From assembly GCA_015680685.1 (NCBI GenBank), contig MNCI01021426.1:27572-91571 (forward strand): DNA of 64,000 nucleotides. Direction: 5' to 3'. The stretch comes from Gnetum montanum (taxonomy: Eukaryota; Streptophyta; Gnetopsida; Gnetales; Gnetaceae). Below the pieces are notes generated by a model. It worked only from the letters and a program-made list of their open reading frames with translations. It was not told where the DNA came from and ran no database searches. Shown one piece after another: positions 48,055 through 59,122 of the stretch. Each line of letters begins with the position of its first letter. Position 1 is the first letter of the stretch. The translations under genes and the position numbers were made by a program.

Positions 48055-48186
48055 TGTAAAACAAAAACTAGAAAAGTTAAAGAAATTTGTAAAACAAAAA
48101 TTAGAAAAGATAAAGAAATTTGTAAAACAAAATCTAGAAAAGATAAAGAAATTTGTAAAACAAAAACTAGAAAAGTTAAAGAAATT
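48055..48186. repeat. four tandem copies of a 33-bp unit
   Basis: Units at 48055-48087, 48088-48120, 48121-48153 and 48154-48186, each TGTAAAACAAAAACTAGAAA then AGTTAAAGAAATT with one to three substitutions. Because 33 is a multiple of 3, the + strand reads as an 11-residue Lys-rich repeat (KKFVKQKLEKL). That strand is antisense to element B, so it is probably not a gene. Confidence 0.9.
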
Positions 48187-48257
48187 TACAAAACAAAAAT
48201 GTGTAAGACAAAAACGTTGTAAAAAAAAATTGAAAAAGAACTAAGGGCCCCATATGA

Positions 48258-49457
48258 TCAGCATAGGTGGCCATCTCCCCCATGACTGAGTTGTAAGGGA
48301 GAGATCCGAAAGAATGAGCATCTGTTTGAATTTCTTAGAAGTGCCCAACTTCTCCTAATTGATGATCTTAGATTAAGGGGTGGAAGTTGGCAATGCTCAT
48401 ATTCCAATGTATATATGCTTTCGTTACGGGCCTGGGTGTCCTCAGTTCGTTCCATGCATATTTGTCTACTCCTTCTAGTGGCTGTCAACCACGAGGTGTC
48501 TACTACTTCTTGTGTGGTTGCTACATACAGGCATCTTTGGTTAAAAGTTTCATGGGCACACCTGTTACATGGAGACATTTCCTCCATGTCATCACTCGAT
48601 GAATCACTATATGTGATGCATGGAACTTTCCTCTTCTCGATCTTTCCACATATGTTTATCTTAGAGATTTCCAAGGAAAGATCGCAGATCCTAAGGCATG
48701 TGTCTATTGTACTTAGCCATGCCCTTCCCATTATAATTGGGATGTCTTCTTCGTTGTTGTTAACTTCGATCACTAGAAAATCAGTTGGGTAGGACCAACC
48801 ACACACAGTGGTAATAACGTCCTCCACCAAGCCCAAGGGAATGGTGATGGACTGGTCTACCAACTCTAGTTGAATGTTGCTCTTGTTAAGTTGGGACAGG
48901 TTCCAGGCGTGATACATCTCTCGTGAAATTAAGTTGACTCCGGAACCTGAGTCAAGAAGAGCCCTATGTGATTCATTTCTAGTGATCTGTAAATAGATTA
49001 AGGGACTCCTAGGATCAGTTAGTTTCCTAGGAAGGTGGCCTACCTTGATCCAGTCAGTTACGGTATGCGTTAACATAACGGTATGTGTTAAGCTCTGTTG
49101 GACTGAAGGGTGCTCCAAAGTGTTAGATGGTGGAGGAGTGTACATGGCCTCAATCGCTTGTTGTTGCGAGAGTTTGGCTGGGCTTTTGGTTCTAAAGTAA
49201 GGTATTCTCTTTTTACAGTTGTCAAAACCAGCAGCAGGTTGGATATTTACAGCTCTCGCAGCATGACATTGTTGTGGTTGAGGAGGAAGTTCCCCTTGAA
49301 TTGTTGGAGCAGGAGGTGTTATGGGAACTACTTGTGGTGGAAGAGGTATGGGTGGATTAGGAGGATGGTGTGGGTATGGAGTGTCTCCCAGAGGAGAAGG
49401 AGTTCTTCTGAAGTACTCCCGAACTTGGTAGTGACAGTTGGGAGTTGAGTGACTCAT
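48258..49457 (-). CDS. element B gag-protease C-terminal ORF (retroviral-type aspartic protease), open
   Basis: 399 residues without a stop, the longest intact frame of any element here. Residues 1-100 are Pro-rich gag tail (PPNPPIPLPPQVVP). The protease starts at about 150 with RSPLIYLQITRNESHRALLD, giving the active-site motif LLDSGSGVNLISREMYHAW (Asp-Ser-Gly). It ends with IPIIMGRAWLSTIDTCLRI, the conserved strand with the hydrophobic-Gly-Arg motif. A C-terminal tail of about 130 residues precedes TGA at 48258-48260. In Athila-like elements this protease is fused between gag and RT; here the RT part is deleted. The homologous C protease (59460-59500) has DFG instead of DSG. Confidence 0.8.
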   Translation of the reverse strand: MSHSTPNCHYQVREYFRRTPSPLGDTPYPHHPPNPPIPLPPQVVPITPPAPTIQGELPPQPQQCHAARAVNIQPAAGFDNCKKRIPYFRTKSPAKLSQQQAIEAMYTPPPSNTLEHPSVQQSLTHTVMLTHTVTDWIKVGHLPRKLTDPRSPLIYLQITRNESHRALLDSGSGVNLISREMYHAWNLSQLNKSNIQLELVDQSITIPLGLVEDVITTVCGWSYPTDFLVIEVNNNEEDIPIIMGRAWLSTIDTCLRICDLSLEISKINICGKIEKRKVPCITYSDSSSDDMEEMSPCNRCAHETFNQRCLYVATTQEVVDTSWLTATRRSRQICMERTEDTQARNESIYTLEYEHCQLPPLNLRSSIRRSWALLRNSNRCSFFRISPLQLSHGGDGHLC

Positions 49458-51604
49458 AGAGTCACTTGGAGAAATCAGTTATTGCACATAATCTCCATAA
49501 GGGTCAGGCTGTCGGTAAGGGTACTAATATTTTGGCGATGGCATCCCCCATGACTGTGGGTATTGCCATTACTAATGTTGTCCGATGGGCTATGGTGAAG
49601 TTCCACTTGGATAATACATTAATGGTTGGTGGAACTGCCTTGGGTTACCTTGTGGATAAGGTAACCTTCGGGGTGTTTGTCATTGGTTGAGTCTTGGATT
49701 AAGCACATACACCCAAGACTCCTGTAGATGTGAGATAACAAGGCAACATTCCTTAGGATGTTCATAGTAGCAGACCCCACATCCACTATCATCGTCTATG
49801 TCAAAATCCACAGCCACATCAGAGTTAGTGATTTTTCCCTTACCCTTGTTATGTGCAGGGCCTAAATCTCTCCACTTTTACTTACCTTTGTCACTACTTT
49901 GTTCTACCTTAGACTCTTCTACAATTTTTAAGACGGTTTCAACTTTAGAGTCTAAGGAACTCCATACGTCATCTACTTTAGCCGCTATTTCTGTTGTTAA
50001 TTTTTGGATTGGCAAGGTTTTCCAGTTCACCAACTCTTTGAGTGGTGACTCATCCTCTTCATCACAAAAATTCACTCCCTTCTTTCGAAGGGAGGGATCG
50101 CAGTTGTACTCTTCTGCACTTTCCCTTTTCGTAGCTCACCTTCTTCATTTGCTACTTACTCCAACAAGCTTTGTACTTCATGGGCTCTAAGTTTTGATAA
50201 TCGCCCTTGGGCATAAGTCCCAAGGGTTCTTCTAGTTTCATGCCTTAGCCCATCCACGATGTGGTGAAGTTGATCCCACTGAGCATACCCATGGCCCGGG
50301 CAATGATGTAACAATGTGTAATAGCGGGCCATGGTAGCATCCAAGGGTTCGTGATAACCTTACTTCCAACCTTGGATCTGCTTATGCAAATTGGACACTC
50401 TGGAGTACGTTTGATACTTTTCATTAAACAGTTCTAGCATCGTACTCCACCTCCTAATGGTTTCCGATTCTAAGGACCGATACCAGCTTTGTGCTTCTTT
50501 GGTGAGTGTCCTTGGGAACAACTTAACTTTTTTCCACTCACTATCTATATTTTGCAAGGCACAGGCATCGTGGAATGCCTGTAAATGATTTTGTGGATCA
50601 GCATTGTATCCCCCTTCAAATCGTGGGATATTGTTCATGTCTAATCGTTTGATCTGACTATCCTTTAAATTCCTTGTGGGAATCCTAACTGCCTCCATTA
50701 TGTCAAGCATACTTTGGGTTGCAAGTAGGGGCTCATCATGATCATCTCTTTCATGAAGCCTGTGATGTCTGCGTTGTTCCCTACTCTCCCTACATCCTTG
50801 CTCCCTACGTCCTTACCCTTGTCCTCTCTCTTGACTTTCCCGTCGAGGTCTTTCATTCTTTTTACTTTTATCCTCACCTTTATGTTCATGGTGGCTGTGC
50901 CTAAATGTGGAAGGAGAGGGTGAGTGATGTGAAGAAGGGGAAAAAGAAGGGGAACCATCACCATGACGATGTTTCTTGTCTTCTCTTCGGCTGCTACGGC
51001 CCCGATCGTGGTGACGATCTAAGTGCCTGTCCTTAGCATAAGTGGTTGTTCCCTCTATGAACAGTTGGTGTTCACGGGAATCAAAACCAAGGATATGGAT
51101 TGTTGATCGTAGATTCTAATATCCTTCGTCCTCACCATCGTTACGAGGGGGAACGTCGTTTGTTAAAGAACCCGTGATAAGGGGTTCCTCATCTTCTATT
51201 TTGCTAAGGACGTGTGGGGCTTTGCCCTTCAGAAAAGTATGTTGACTCTTGTAGCTTAAGTCTCTTATACGTTGGGCATCAGTGGGATAATAATTCCTCA
51301 TATCAAAATCTTCCGCAACGTATTCAGCATAATGAACTTGCATGCTAATTTGTGCCAAGGCACGAAAAAGCATGCGAGGGATTGATCAATCTGGGGGTAA
51401 CACGATGTTACGTTGCAAATCTCTCCACTGCAACTGTTCATCCTGATGGAGAATAAAAGTAAAGTTGTGGATATACTCATCGGGATGAGTATATGTCATT
51501 TTATATTGTTTAGGACTTGGCTGATTTTGGTTATGTGTTTTATGTTGCCGACTATCTCGTGTATGGTCCTTAGGTGATGAGTTGCTCTTATGAGAAGAAG
51601 GCAT
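49458..51604 (-). pseudogene. element B gag
   Basis: Starts MPSSHKSNSSPKDH at 51604. A charged N-terminal region comes before the capsid (50710-50156): MNNIPRFEGGYNADPQNHLQ, FHDACALQNIDSEWKKVKLF, EAQSWYRSLE, LFNEKYQTYSRVSN and HHIVDGLRHETRRTLGTYAQ. A Cys-His knuckle CGVCYYEHPKEC lies near 49770. A few stops or frameshifts separate the open pieces, so it is nearly but not fully intact. It belongs with the protease ORF at 48258-49457. Confidence 0.85.
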
Positions 51605-51642
51605 TTTTATCGGTGTGCTAATTTTACCATTATAAAATTTTT

Positions 51643-52031
51643 NNNNNNNNNNNNNNNNNNNNNNNNNNNNNNNNNNNNNNNNNNNNNNNNNNNNNNNNNN
51701 NNNNNNNNNNNNNNNNNNNNNNNNNNNNNNNNNNNNNNNNNNNNNNNNNNNNNNNNNNNNNNNNNNNNNNNNNNNNNNNNNNNNNNNNNNNNNNNNNNNN
51801 NNNNNNNNNNNNNNNNNNNNNNNNNNNNNNNNNNNNNNNNNNNNNNNNNNNNNNNNNNNNNNNNNNNNNNNNNNNNNNNNNNNNNNNNNNNNNNNNNNNN
51901 NNNNNNNNNNNNNNNNNNNNNNNNNNNNNNNNNNNNNNNNNNNNNNNNNNNNNNNNNNNNNNNNNNNNNNNNNNNNNNNNNNNNNNNNNNNNNNNNNNNN
52001 NNNNNNNNNNNNNNNNNNNNNNNNNNNNNNN
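51643..52031. other. assembly gap (389 N)
   Basis: Hides the start of the 5' LTR of element B, its PBS and the leader before gag. Open frames spanning it are not meaningful. Confidence 1.
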
Positions 52032-52486
52032 TAGATGCTCGTAATCAAGTCGTACTCATTCCACATTCTAGGAGTTAAGGGTGAGAGAATCTAATCGCGA
52101 TGAGTAGCCGATTCCTTGATTAGCCATACACATTTGTCAATGCTTGTAATCAAGTCATACTCATGTTGTTCTACTACAGGTAATAAATAACAAGTAGGAA
52201 ATAACAGGTAAGAAATAACAAGTAATCAAATCCTATTCCATGCACTGCAAGGTTTATCCACAAAGCTCGTCTTTATTACCATACACAACTTGCGTTCAGG
52301 TACAAAGCTGCTTGAATAAAGATCCGTTCACTTGGGGACTCCTACTGCAGACACATGGAAAATATTCTATCTCTGGAGTGATCAAACTGCCAGAGTTTCC
52401 CTACTTTAAGCCTAGGATGGGAAATGAGGGGAGTGCCGCCTCTTATTTATAGATTTGGCAACGGACCGTGATATCACGTCTCATCA
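52032..52486 (-). repeat. 5' LTR of element B (partial)
   Basis: Matches 45880-46249 of the 3' LTR. Ends CCGTGATATCACGTCTCATCA, with the short palindrome GTGATATCAC. TATAAATAAGAG on the - strand at about 52439-52451. The TG end lies in the gap. Confidence 0.85.
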
Positions 52487-54516
52487 AATGGCATGTACCT
52501 CCTCCATTTAGCGGGTTTGATTTTCCCTGGCTAAATGGTTCATGTACTACTTGACCCTTATTAGTTGTTCTCACAACTGCTAAAAATGTTCTTCGAGAAC
52601 ATTCTTTTGCTTCTCCACAGAGGTCAACCGAAGGTTGTCAGCAACAAGTTGTTTATTCTCCTCTTGTAAGGCCTTGAGTGCCTTGGCATGTGCGTAAGTT
52701 TGCACTTGTGCTACAGAGGCATCTCAGTCAGCCTTCTCTTTTTCTTCCACCACCCTTTTATTTTCTATCAATAGTTTATTAAGTTGGTCGGTTCTGAAAG
52801 TGTCCAACTGGTCTGTGGGAATGAATTGGGAAGGATCCCACGACACTACTTGCAGGGTCATGAGCCTTTCTTGCAATCTTTTCACTTCTGCTTCAACATG
52901 CTCGGTCCTCATCTCTATCATGACTAGCTTCCCCTTGGTGGAAATGAGGTCTGATTGTATTTTTGTAACATCCTGGGGGATGTCAAATAAGGACGTCATT
53001 ACCTATCCTGTTTGCAGCAATCATTCGAGTACATCCTCATGTTCTGCAGGAGTCATTGAGGTACTGGCCAAAGTTTGAACATCCCATGCTCCTATAAGAT
53101 CTACCACTGGCACAACAGGCACATTGAATGATTCTTTAATATGGTCTGTGACCACTTCTATAGCTCCCGCTGCATCCTGGTGCTGCATAACCACCACCGT
53201 GGCCCCTTCACCAGTTTCCAACTACACTTGAAAGGATGCAACATTCCCTAAATCTGTTGTGACCAAGTGCTCTCCCCTCCTCTTGTTTGAATGGACACTT
53301 CACCCCATGCACGATCCATAGAAACTGTAGGTTGTATAGCATCTTCGATGATGCAAAAGAGATTTACGTCATCACGACTTCCCCAATTAACTCTCTCAAC
53401 GATGGCCCTGAGATGGCTCATCAACGATCTGTAATCTTGCGGTGGTGGCGGTGGTTGATCCTGATGGCCCGTGCTAGGCCCTGCTTCTTATTGTTGACTA
53501 GGTCCCATGCTTGGAAGTTGGCTGGGTCCTGCAAGTTGAGTTGCTGTTGGCCCTGCCATCTGTTCTTTTTCTTGTTCTGGCCCCAGTGTCTCACCAATGA
53601 TTTTTCTTAAAGCTGGTGGCTTTAGCAATTTGGCATACGAAGCATTTTGGGCTTTTTGAAGGACATCATTAGTGTATCCTCTTATACCAACATGGCAACA
53701 TAGCTTCCTGATAAGACAAGGGAAGGGCAACGCAAACTTCCCTGTCTTCCGTTCTTCAAACCGCCTTAGGATCTTCATAAAATATAGATGAGGTAGGTTA
53801 GCATTAACCTTACCCATCAACACTACACATCCTCTTGCCACATATGTTGAGATTCTTTTTAAATCTCTTGTGGGAAAGATTTGATAAGTCCCTATGTTGA
53901 AATAAATATTCTCTTCCATCGTCAACTCCCCATAGGTCTTATCTTCCTTGCCGTACACCTTGTCTAACCAAACTCATCACGCATCATGGTCTGAGTAGGT
54001 AGACAACCGAGCAACCTTTAGCCCTGTATTTAGAAGGTTTAATACTTCCAAAATGGCTTGAATAGAGAAATCAATAGTCACACCACAAATGTTAATAGTG
54101 GTGCCTTGTTCTTTGTTGTGCAAAAATTGGTACGTTTCCCCTAAGTACTAGACACTACTTTCAGAGAGGGTAGGCCATAATGGGGATCCTTTGAGGTGAT
54201 CCCTAACGACCTCTGGAGAAAATTCTATGAAAGGTCAAAATTTTAATTCCATGATCACTCCAGTTAATATGAACCTTTCATGGATGGCCTGAACACAATC
54301 CTAGGGCAACGTGAGATGTCGTCCTTGTTCAGACATTACAGCAGCCCCTCCTTCCGCCTGCCTTGACTGTATAGTAGCAGGGTCTTCTTGATGGATACTA
54401 AATGATTGTTCTTCCTGCTCTACATGTTGTTTAGCAGGAACTTATCCTTCACCTCTCCTAGGTCACTTGATCACGCCTTGAGCAGGACCTTCCTGTTGTC
54501 TGCATTTCAGGGTCAT
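52487..54516 (-). pseudogene. A2 accessory ORF, N-terminal part
   Basis: ATG at 54516 directly after GTGTGATTGCAG, as in A1. Contains YGKEDKTYGELTMEENIYFN, VARGCVVLMGKVNANLPHLY, LPFPCLIRKLCCHVGIRGY and the start of the coiled coil (STKGKLVMIEMRTEHVEAEV). A 156-residue piece is open at 53488-53958. It is interrupted by B at 52486 and continues at 45558. Confidence 0.8.
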
Positions 54517-55011
54517 CTGCAATCACACGGGGCTAATCGTTAGTAAGGTTGTTACCAAAGTTAGGTTATACCTTATTGCTTGCCTTAATGAAATTGCTTT
54601 ATCTCCATGTGACGTTAATTATTAGGAGAAAATGTCCTTAAAAGATTATAATATTTAATCAACTTTACTTAGGTGGTTTCCAAATCTAGTTTCCCAGTAT
54701 AACTAAGAAGATGAAAATTTTTTTGGCACATTTATCATTAATTTTATAACTAATTACCCTTAATAATTTCCTTCAGGCAATGACGAATTCCAATAAATTT
54801 ATGCACTATTCGATGTGTGCCCCTCCCCCACGAATAAGTTGAACACTCTAGGTTCAAGTAGGTTCAAACGGAATGAAAATCAGAGTACTAGGGAGCGAGT
54901 TATGGATATGAAAGTAAGGGATGCATAATCGTGAGTCGTAGATAGAAATTTGAAAAACTTCCTCGTGTGAATAGTTGTAAATGATGTTGATAGGCGTAGG
55001 GGGGTCGCATA
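54517..55011 (-). other. A2 presumed leader of the accessory ORF
   Basis: Matches A1 22046-22536. Contains CCACCTAAG and CTTAATCTTATAATATTT-type blocks in both copies. No ORF. Confidence 0.5.
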
Positions 55012-55076
55012 TATATATATATATTGAACATGATATTGCGTACGCGATAGCGTGGACACGATATCGTGACCTATCG
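55012..55076 (-). promoter_or_regulatory. internal promoter-like module of element A2
   Basis: On the - strand: CACGATATCGTG, then CGCTATCGCGTACGCAATAT, then after about 8 bp a TA dinucleotide run (complement at 55012-55024). Same order and distance to the accessory ORF start (about 500 bp) as in A1. The array sequence has drifted but the CGCGTACGC-type centre is kept. Confidence 0.6.
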
Positions 55077-56450
55077 AAGTTAGGGCACTTTATAAAATGT
55101 ACCAAATTTTTAATATTTTTCTGAAATTAAACAAAGTAAACTAAGGACATCTAGACTATTGTTAAAGGGTTCTAGGGTAATTCAACTAGTTTTGAAGGCA
55201 TGAAAATTATGATGGTGTGGAATTTATCAATAAGGACCTTGGATGATAAGGGAGAGAAAAAGGCTATGTCATGGTTCATAGGAACGTTTGAATCAGAGGG
55301 ATAGTAATAAGGGAAAGAATATCATTGACAATACGCTGAGGGAAATAGATGATGTGCGGAAGATGTGTTATGAGTGTAAATTACAAAAATTAGGCATGTG
55401 GGTCATCCCCAAAGCAGGTTCCAACCTATAATGCCCTTGTGTAACCACACCTTAAAATGTCCATAGGCACTAGAAGGATTAAATGTAATCCACACTAGTT
55501 CCACAAAACACACACATGTAAGTATCACCGGAATGAGGTAAGAATTCTATGCTACATAAGACATGAGTTACAAGTACATGAACAGCAAGATGAGACAGAC
55601 TATAGAAGGGATTGTAGAGATTGGGACATGAGGTAACTGACCCAGGGCACAATGAATCCTGCGTGTAAAGTATGATTAATGTGTCATTAACCCGTAATTC
55701 CAAGATCAGGACCAAGTCCATTCCTCTGATCAGCGAGACTACATTGTTTCATCCCATGATGAACGACTATGAGAGTACCATAACAACAAGGCGTACGATC
55801 ACTTGGCATTTTGTTCAAGGGAGGAGTGATTTTTGCTTTGTGGCACTTTCTTTGTTTTTTTTCTTTTGAATGCTGAATCCATAGAAGCTACCAACCCTCA
55901 GGCATGGGTTCATGTCTTTCTAGTGGGACTCCCTAGAATAGCATTGGACTTTTGAGTGCCTTTTGATTACTCTTACTCCCATTTTGCGTTAGATCTACAA
56001 GGATCTTAGTACAACCATGTTGCGTGATAACTCTTACAGACATCACCAAAGAGAATCTGCAAGTCCCCTTAATGTCACACCCTAATCATTCCCTCTTGGT
56101 CCATCCTTCTTCATTCTGGGTACAATGAACACAAAATTAATTTTAAGTTTTAAGAATGTCAATAATATCACTGTACCCTCAAACAGAACCTCTTATTTAT
56201 AGAATGGATGAGTTGGTGTAATGGGCTCACTGTCCAAATAATTGATCAGATCACTCAAGACTCAATAACATAGAACACACCTCAACCAATAAGTCACATG
56301 AGTGTTTTATTTGTAAATGAGATTACTTATAAAAAGATAAAAAGACAAAAACACAGAAAGATAAAAAAAGAAGTTGAAAAATGAAAAATTGGAAAACAAA
56401 AAATTGTAAAATTAAAGAAAATGAAAAATATTTATTAATCCTTCTTGTTA
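55077..56450 (-). other. A2 noncoding spacer
   Basis: Matches A1 20655-21983 along its length, including the GATTACTCTTACTCCCATTT block and the A-rich tract at 56320-56430. No coding frame. Confidence 0.6.
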
Positions 56451-58170
56451 TTAGAATGGGGGATATCCCCCATAACTAAATGGTTGAGCATGGCGAGGAT
56501 TAATAAATGAAAAATGAGGATCCTTGCATGTTGGAAATATCAAAACTTGGTCATACTTACCCCATTGGGGTTCACACACCTTATTATAGTAAGCATAGTG
56601 GTGAAATTTATAAGATCTAGTTCCTAGGTAAAGAGTTGACCCACTATGATACTTGCAACTATAAGATGGTATGCAAGGATCGGGATGTCGTACTCCATGG
56701 CTATATCCATTAGGTTGTATGGTTGTTAGAGTCTTAATTGGTGGCCCTAATGAGGTGACACAAGGTGTTGGGTTTGAGGAGAAGGATGCACCACAGTGTT
56801 TGACTTATGCTAAGTTGGAGAATGTAGTGGCCTTGGAACTATGTTGTCCCTTCCTACGGTCATGTCTAAAGAAGGGACGCCTTTGATGTTGAGGAGGTCT
56901 CTCATTACTATTGGCAATAGTAGCACAAGTAACGTTCATGGGTTGTTGCTATGGTGCAGACACTTTAGGAACAGTTGGTGGTGATGTAAAAGGAGGGAAA
57001 GGATGAGAATGTTAAAATTTAGGAGAAGTGTAAGGTACATAAGGTGGTGGTTGTGTTGAGGACATGGGCTGATAGTATTGAGGAGAATGATAATGCGGCA
57101 AGATAGAGTATGTTGACCCAGTTGGGAAAATAGGATGTTGGACTAGATAAGCATTTGGATTCTGATGATACGAAGGGTGTCTTCAGTTTAGGGATGGCTT
57201 CCCCCATGACTAGGATTGTTGCCACTATGATAGAACACAGTATCTCTGTACGAACTCTGGGNAATTGATGTACTGGAAAAGATGGTTCTTCCTCCTTGAG
57301 ATGGGTTGATTTCTCCTTTTTGTGAGTATGAACCTCTGTTAAGTTGAGATTTTGGTCCTGTTGATGTTTTTCAACACTCTCCCATCTAGCCATTTCTCCT
57401 TCTTCTCTTACTACCAGCTTAATAAGCTCTTGGAATTGATTGGTTCATAGTTCGTATAGTTGACCTTGGGCATACATCCCTAGGGTCTCTCTTGTTTCAT
57501 TACAAAGCCCATCAATGATATGGTACATTAGCCTTTCCTCAGAGAACTCATGGCCTAGATAGTTATTTAACTGTGCATAATATCTTTCTAAGGCCATGCC
57601 CAAGCGTTCATGTTGTGCTTGTTATCACTCTTGGATTTTTTTCCTCAAGGCCGACACTCTTGCGTAGGTTTAATATCTTTCGTTAAAGAGTTCTACCATT
57701 GTTGGCCAACGTTGAATTCAATTTGGTTTTAACGATCTATACCATACTTTTGCTTGGCCAACGAGTGTCATAGGAAAGAACTTGAGTTTTTGCCAACCAT
57801 TATCAATGTTGTTCCATGCACAGGCATCGTAGAAGGCTTGTAAATGTTGTTATGGATCTAAGTCATAGCCTCCTAAGAAATTGAAAATTTTATTTAAATC
57901 AAGCTTGGGTAGGCGGCTCTCTTTACGATGCCTACGGGAGATTCGAACAACCTCTTGTATTTGCGTTAGGCTTGTAGTGGCTAGTAGGGATTCATCATCA
58001 TCGAGTAAGTTGTGCTTTCGTGCATTGGCATGATGCTGCCTTCATTTATGTTTATAAGAAACCCCCACCTTGAATTGCGTACTCCAACCTTCATTGTCAT
58101 ATAATTCGTTGGTTCTACAATGAATTACCTCACTAGATGTGGCATTATCGTAGTCTTGTAGGAGAGGCAT
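56451..58170 (-). pseudogene. element A2 gag, with internal loss at a single N
   Basis: ATG at 58170 (MPLLQDYDNATSS), stop TAA at 56451-56453 after GGYPPF. It matches A1 gag but is about 225 bp shorter: around the N at 57262 the sequence jumps from FPVHQ to RVRTEIL, skipping the stretch with the Cys-His knuckle. This may be a real deletion or an assembly artefact. Stops and frameshifts elsewhere. Confidence 0.8.
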
Positions 58171-58290
58171 GGTTGTGAAATTGTGTGTGAATTTGTATGT
58201 GAATTTTTGTAATTATTTCTTCCTAAAAGATATATCATTAATTCCTATACAGTGACCTTGTATGATATAACTAATCAAGATAACTAGCAC

Positions 58291-58310
58291 CATCCCCGGC
58301 AACGGTGCCA
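58291..58310 (-). other. primer binding site of A2, tRNA-Asp type
   Basis: On the - strand TGGCACCGTTGCCGGGGATG, one base from the LTR end at 58312. It is the best preserved PBS in the window and complementary to the 3' end of plant tRNA-Asp. Confidence 0.85.
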
Positions 58311-58311
58311 A

Positions 58312-59122
58312 TGATGAGTGGCAAGGTACCCCTACACTCAACCATACAAATACGAGCGCTTCACGCACGATCTGGTTGAACTCTGTAGACGAACTAGTTA
58401 TGGTATCTAGATAGTTACTCATAGATCATAATTCGCTATCTTCCCACTTGGACTAGTATTAGCTTTGTCACATATGGCTTAGTCCAGAGTGAGGTGTATG
58501 ATGTGTTCCTACACTTATGCTACTCCTAGGTATGATGGGAAATAATATCAACTAAGCTAGGAGAGAGAGGGTGAGATAGAATCTAAACTAGCCTAAGTGC
58601 GATGAGCATCCATTCCTTAATCATTCGTACACATCTTGGACCTCGTGCATGACTACCACTGGGCTTACCAAGTGCATGGCCTAGGTACGCTACTAGGTTA
58701 CCAAGTAGTCACACTTAAATGCTCGTGATTAAGTTGTACTCATTCCACGTTACTAGGAGATAAGGGTAGAGAGATATTAACTAAGAAAGCAATAAATAAT
58801 AATAACAATTAAATAATTAAGCTAACTGGATGTTGCAATGATGAAGTAATCTCAATCTTTATTGTCGGTCATGTGCATGTCCAAGTACATCACACTCAAA
58901 TAAGGATGTCGTACAATTACAATCATCACACTGTGGGCATGCACTGGGAGAAAGGGTTGAGAGGAAAAATTGACAAAAATTTCCCACCTTAATACTAAAA
59001 CTCTAGCTCTCTAACCAAATCTGCCTACCTCTTATTTATAGATGAGGAGACAGACTGCAATATTGCATATCTTATATCACGTCTAGGCGGTGATATTACA
59101 GCCAATAATTCATGACTCATCA
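58312..59122 (-). repeat. 5' LTR of element A2
   Basis: 811 bp, TGATGAGTGGCAAGG to ATGACTCATCA. Palindrome region 59056-59102 has decayed (GCAATATTGC, TATATCAC, GATATTAC). TATAAATAAGAG on the - strand at about 59032-59044. Confidence 0.9.

Larger units (their letters stand above)
45559..52486 (-). mobile_element. element B: gag-protease element lacking pol, nested in A2
   Basis: 3' LTR 45559-46249, 5' LTR up to 52486 (its other end lies in the N gap), gag-protease 51604-48258, spacer 46250-48250. TSDs are GATGG (45554-45558) and AATGG (52487-52491), one transition apart. There is no RT, RNase H, integrase or accessory ORF. The gag-protease frame runs into the same A/T-rich tract and spacer that follow pol in C and gag in A, as expected for an internal deletion derivative. 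Confidence 0.9.
43782..59122 (-). mobile_element. element A2: second copy of the non-autonomous A element, carrying element B
   Basis: 5' LTR 58312-59122, PBS 58291-58310, gag 56451-58170, spacer 55080-56450, internal promoter-like module 55012-55075, accessory ORF 54516 to 52487 and 45558 to 44786, PPT 44621-44630, 3' LTR 43782-44620. TSDs are ACTTT (43777-43781) and ATTTT (59123-59127), one transition apart. Removing B (6928 bp) leaves about 8.4 kb, the size of A1. As in A1 there is no protease or polymerase. Confidence 0.9.

Noticed and set aside
48035-48244. 69-residue Lys-rich repeat protein on the + strand
   Set aside because: It is the antisense reading of a 33-bp A-rich tandem repeat inside - strand element B; no promoter or start context.
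49110-49448. + strand open frames opposite the B protease
   Set aside because: Shadows of the 399-residue - strand gag-protease ORF, which has clear protease motifs.
51386-52078. Open frames across the N gap
   Set aside because: Most residues are unknown (N run).
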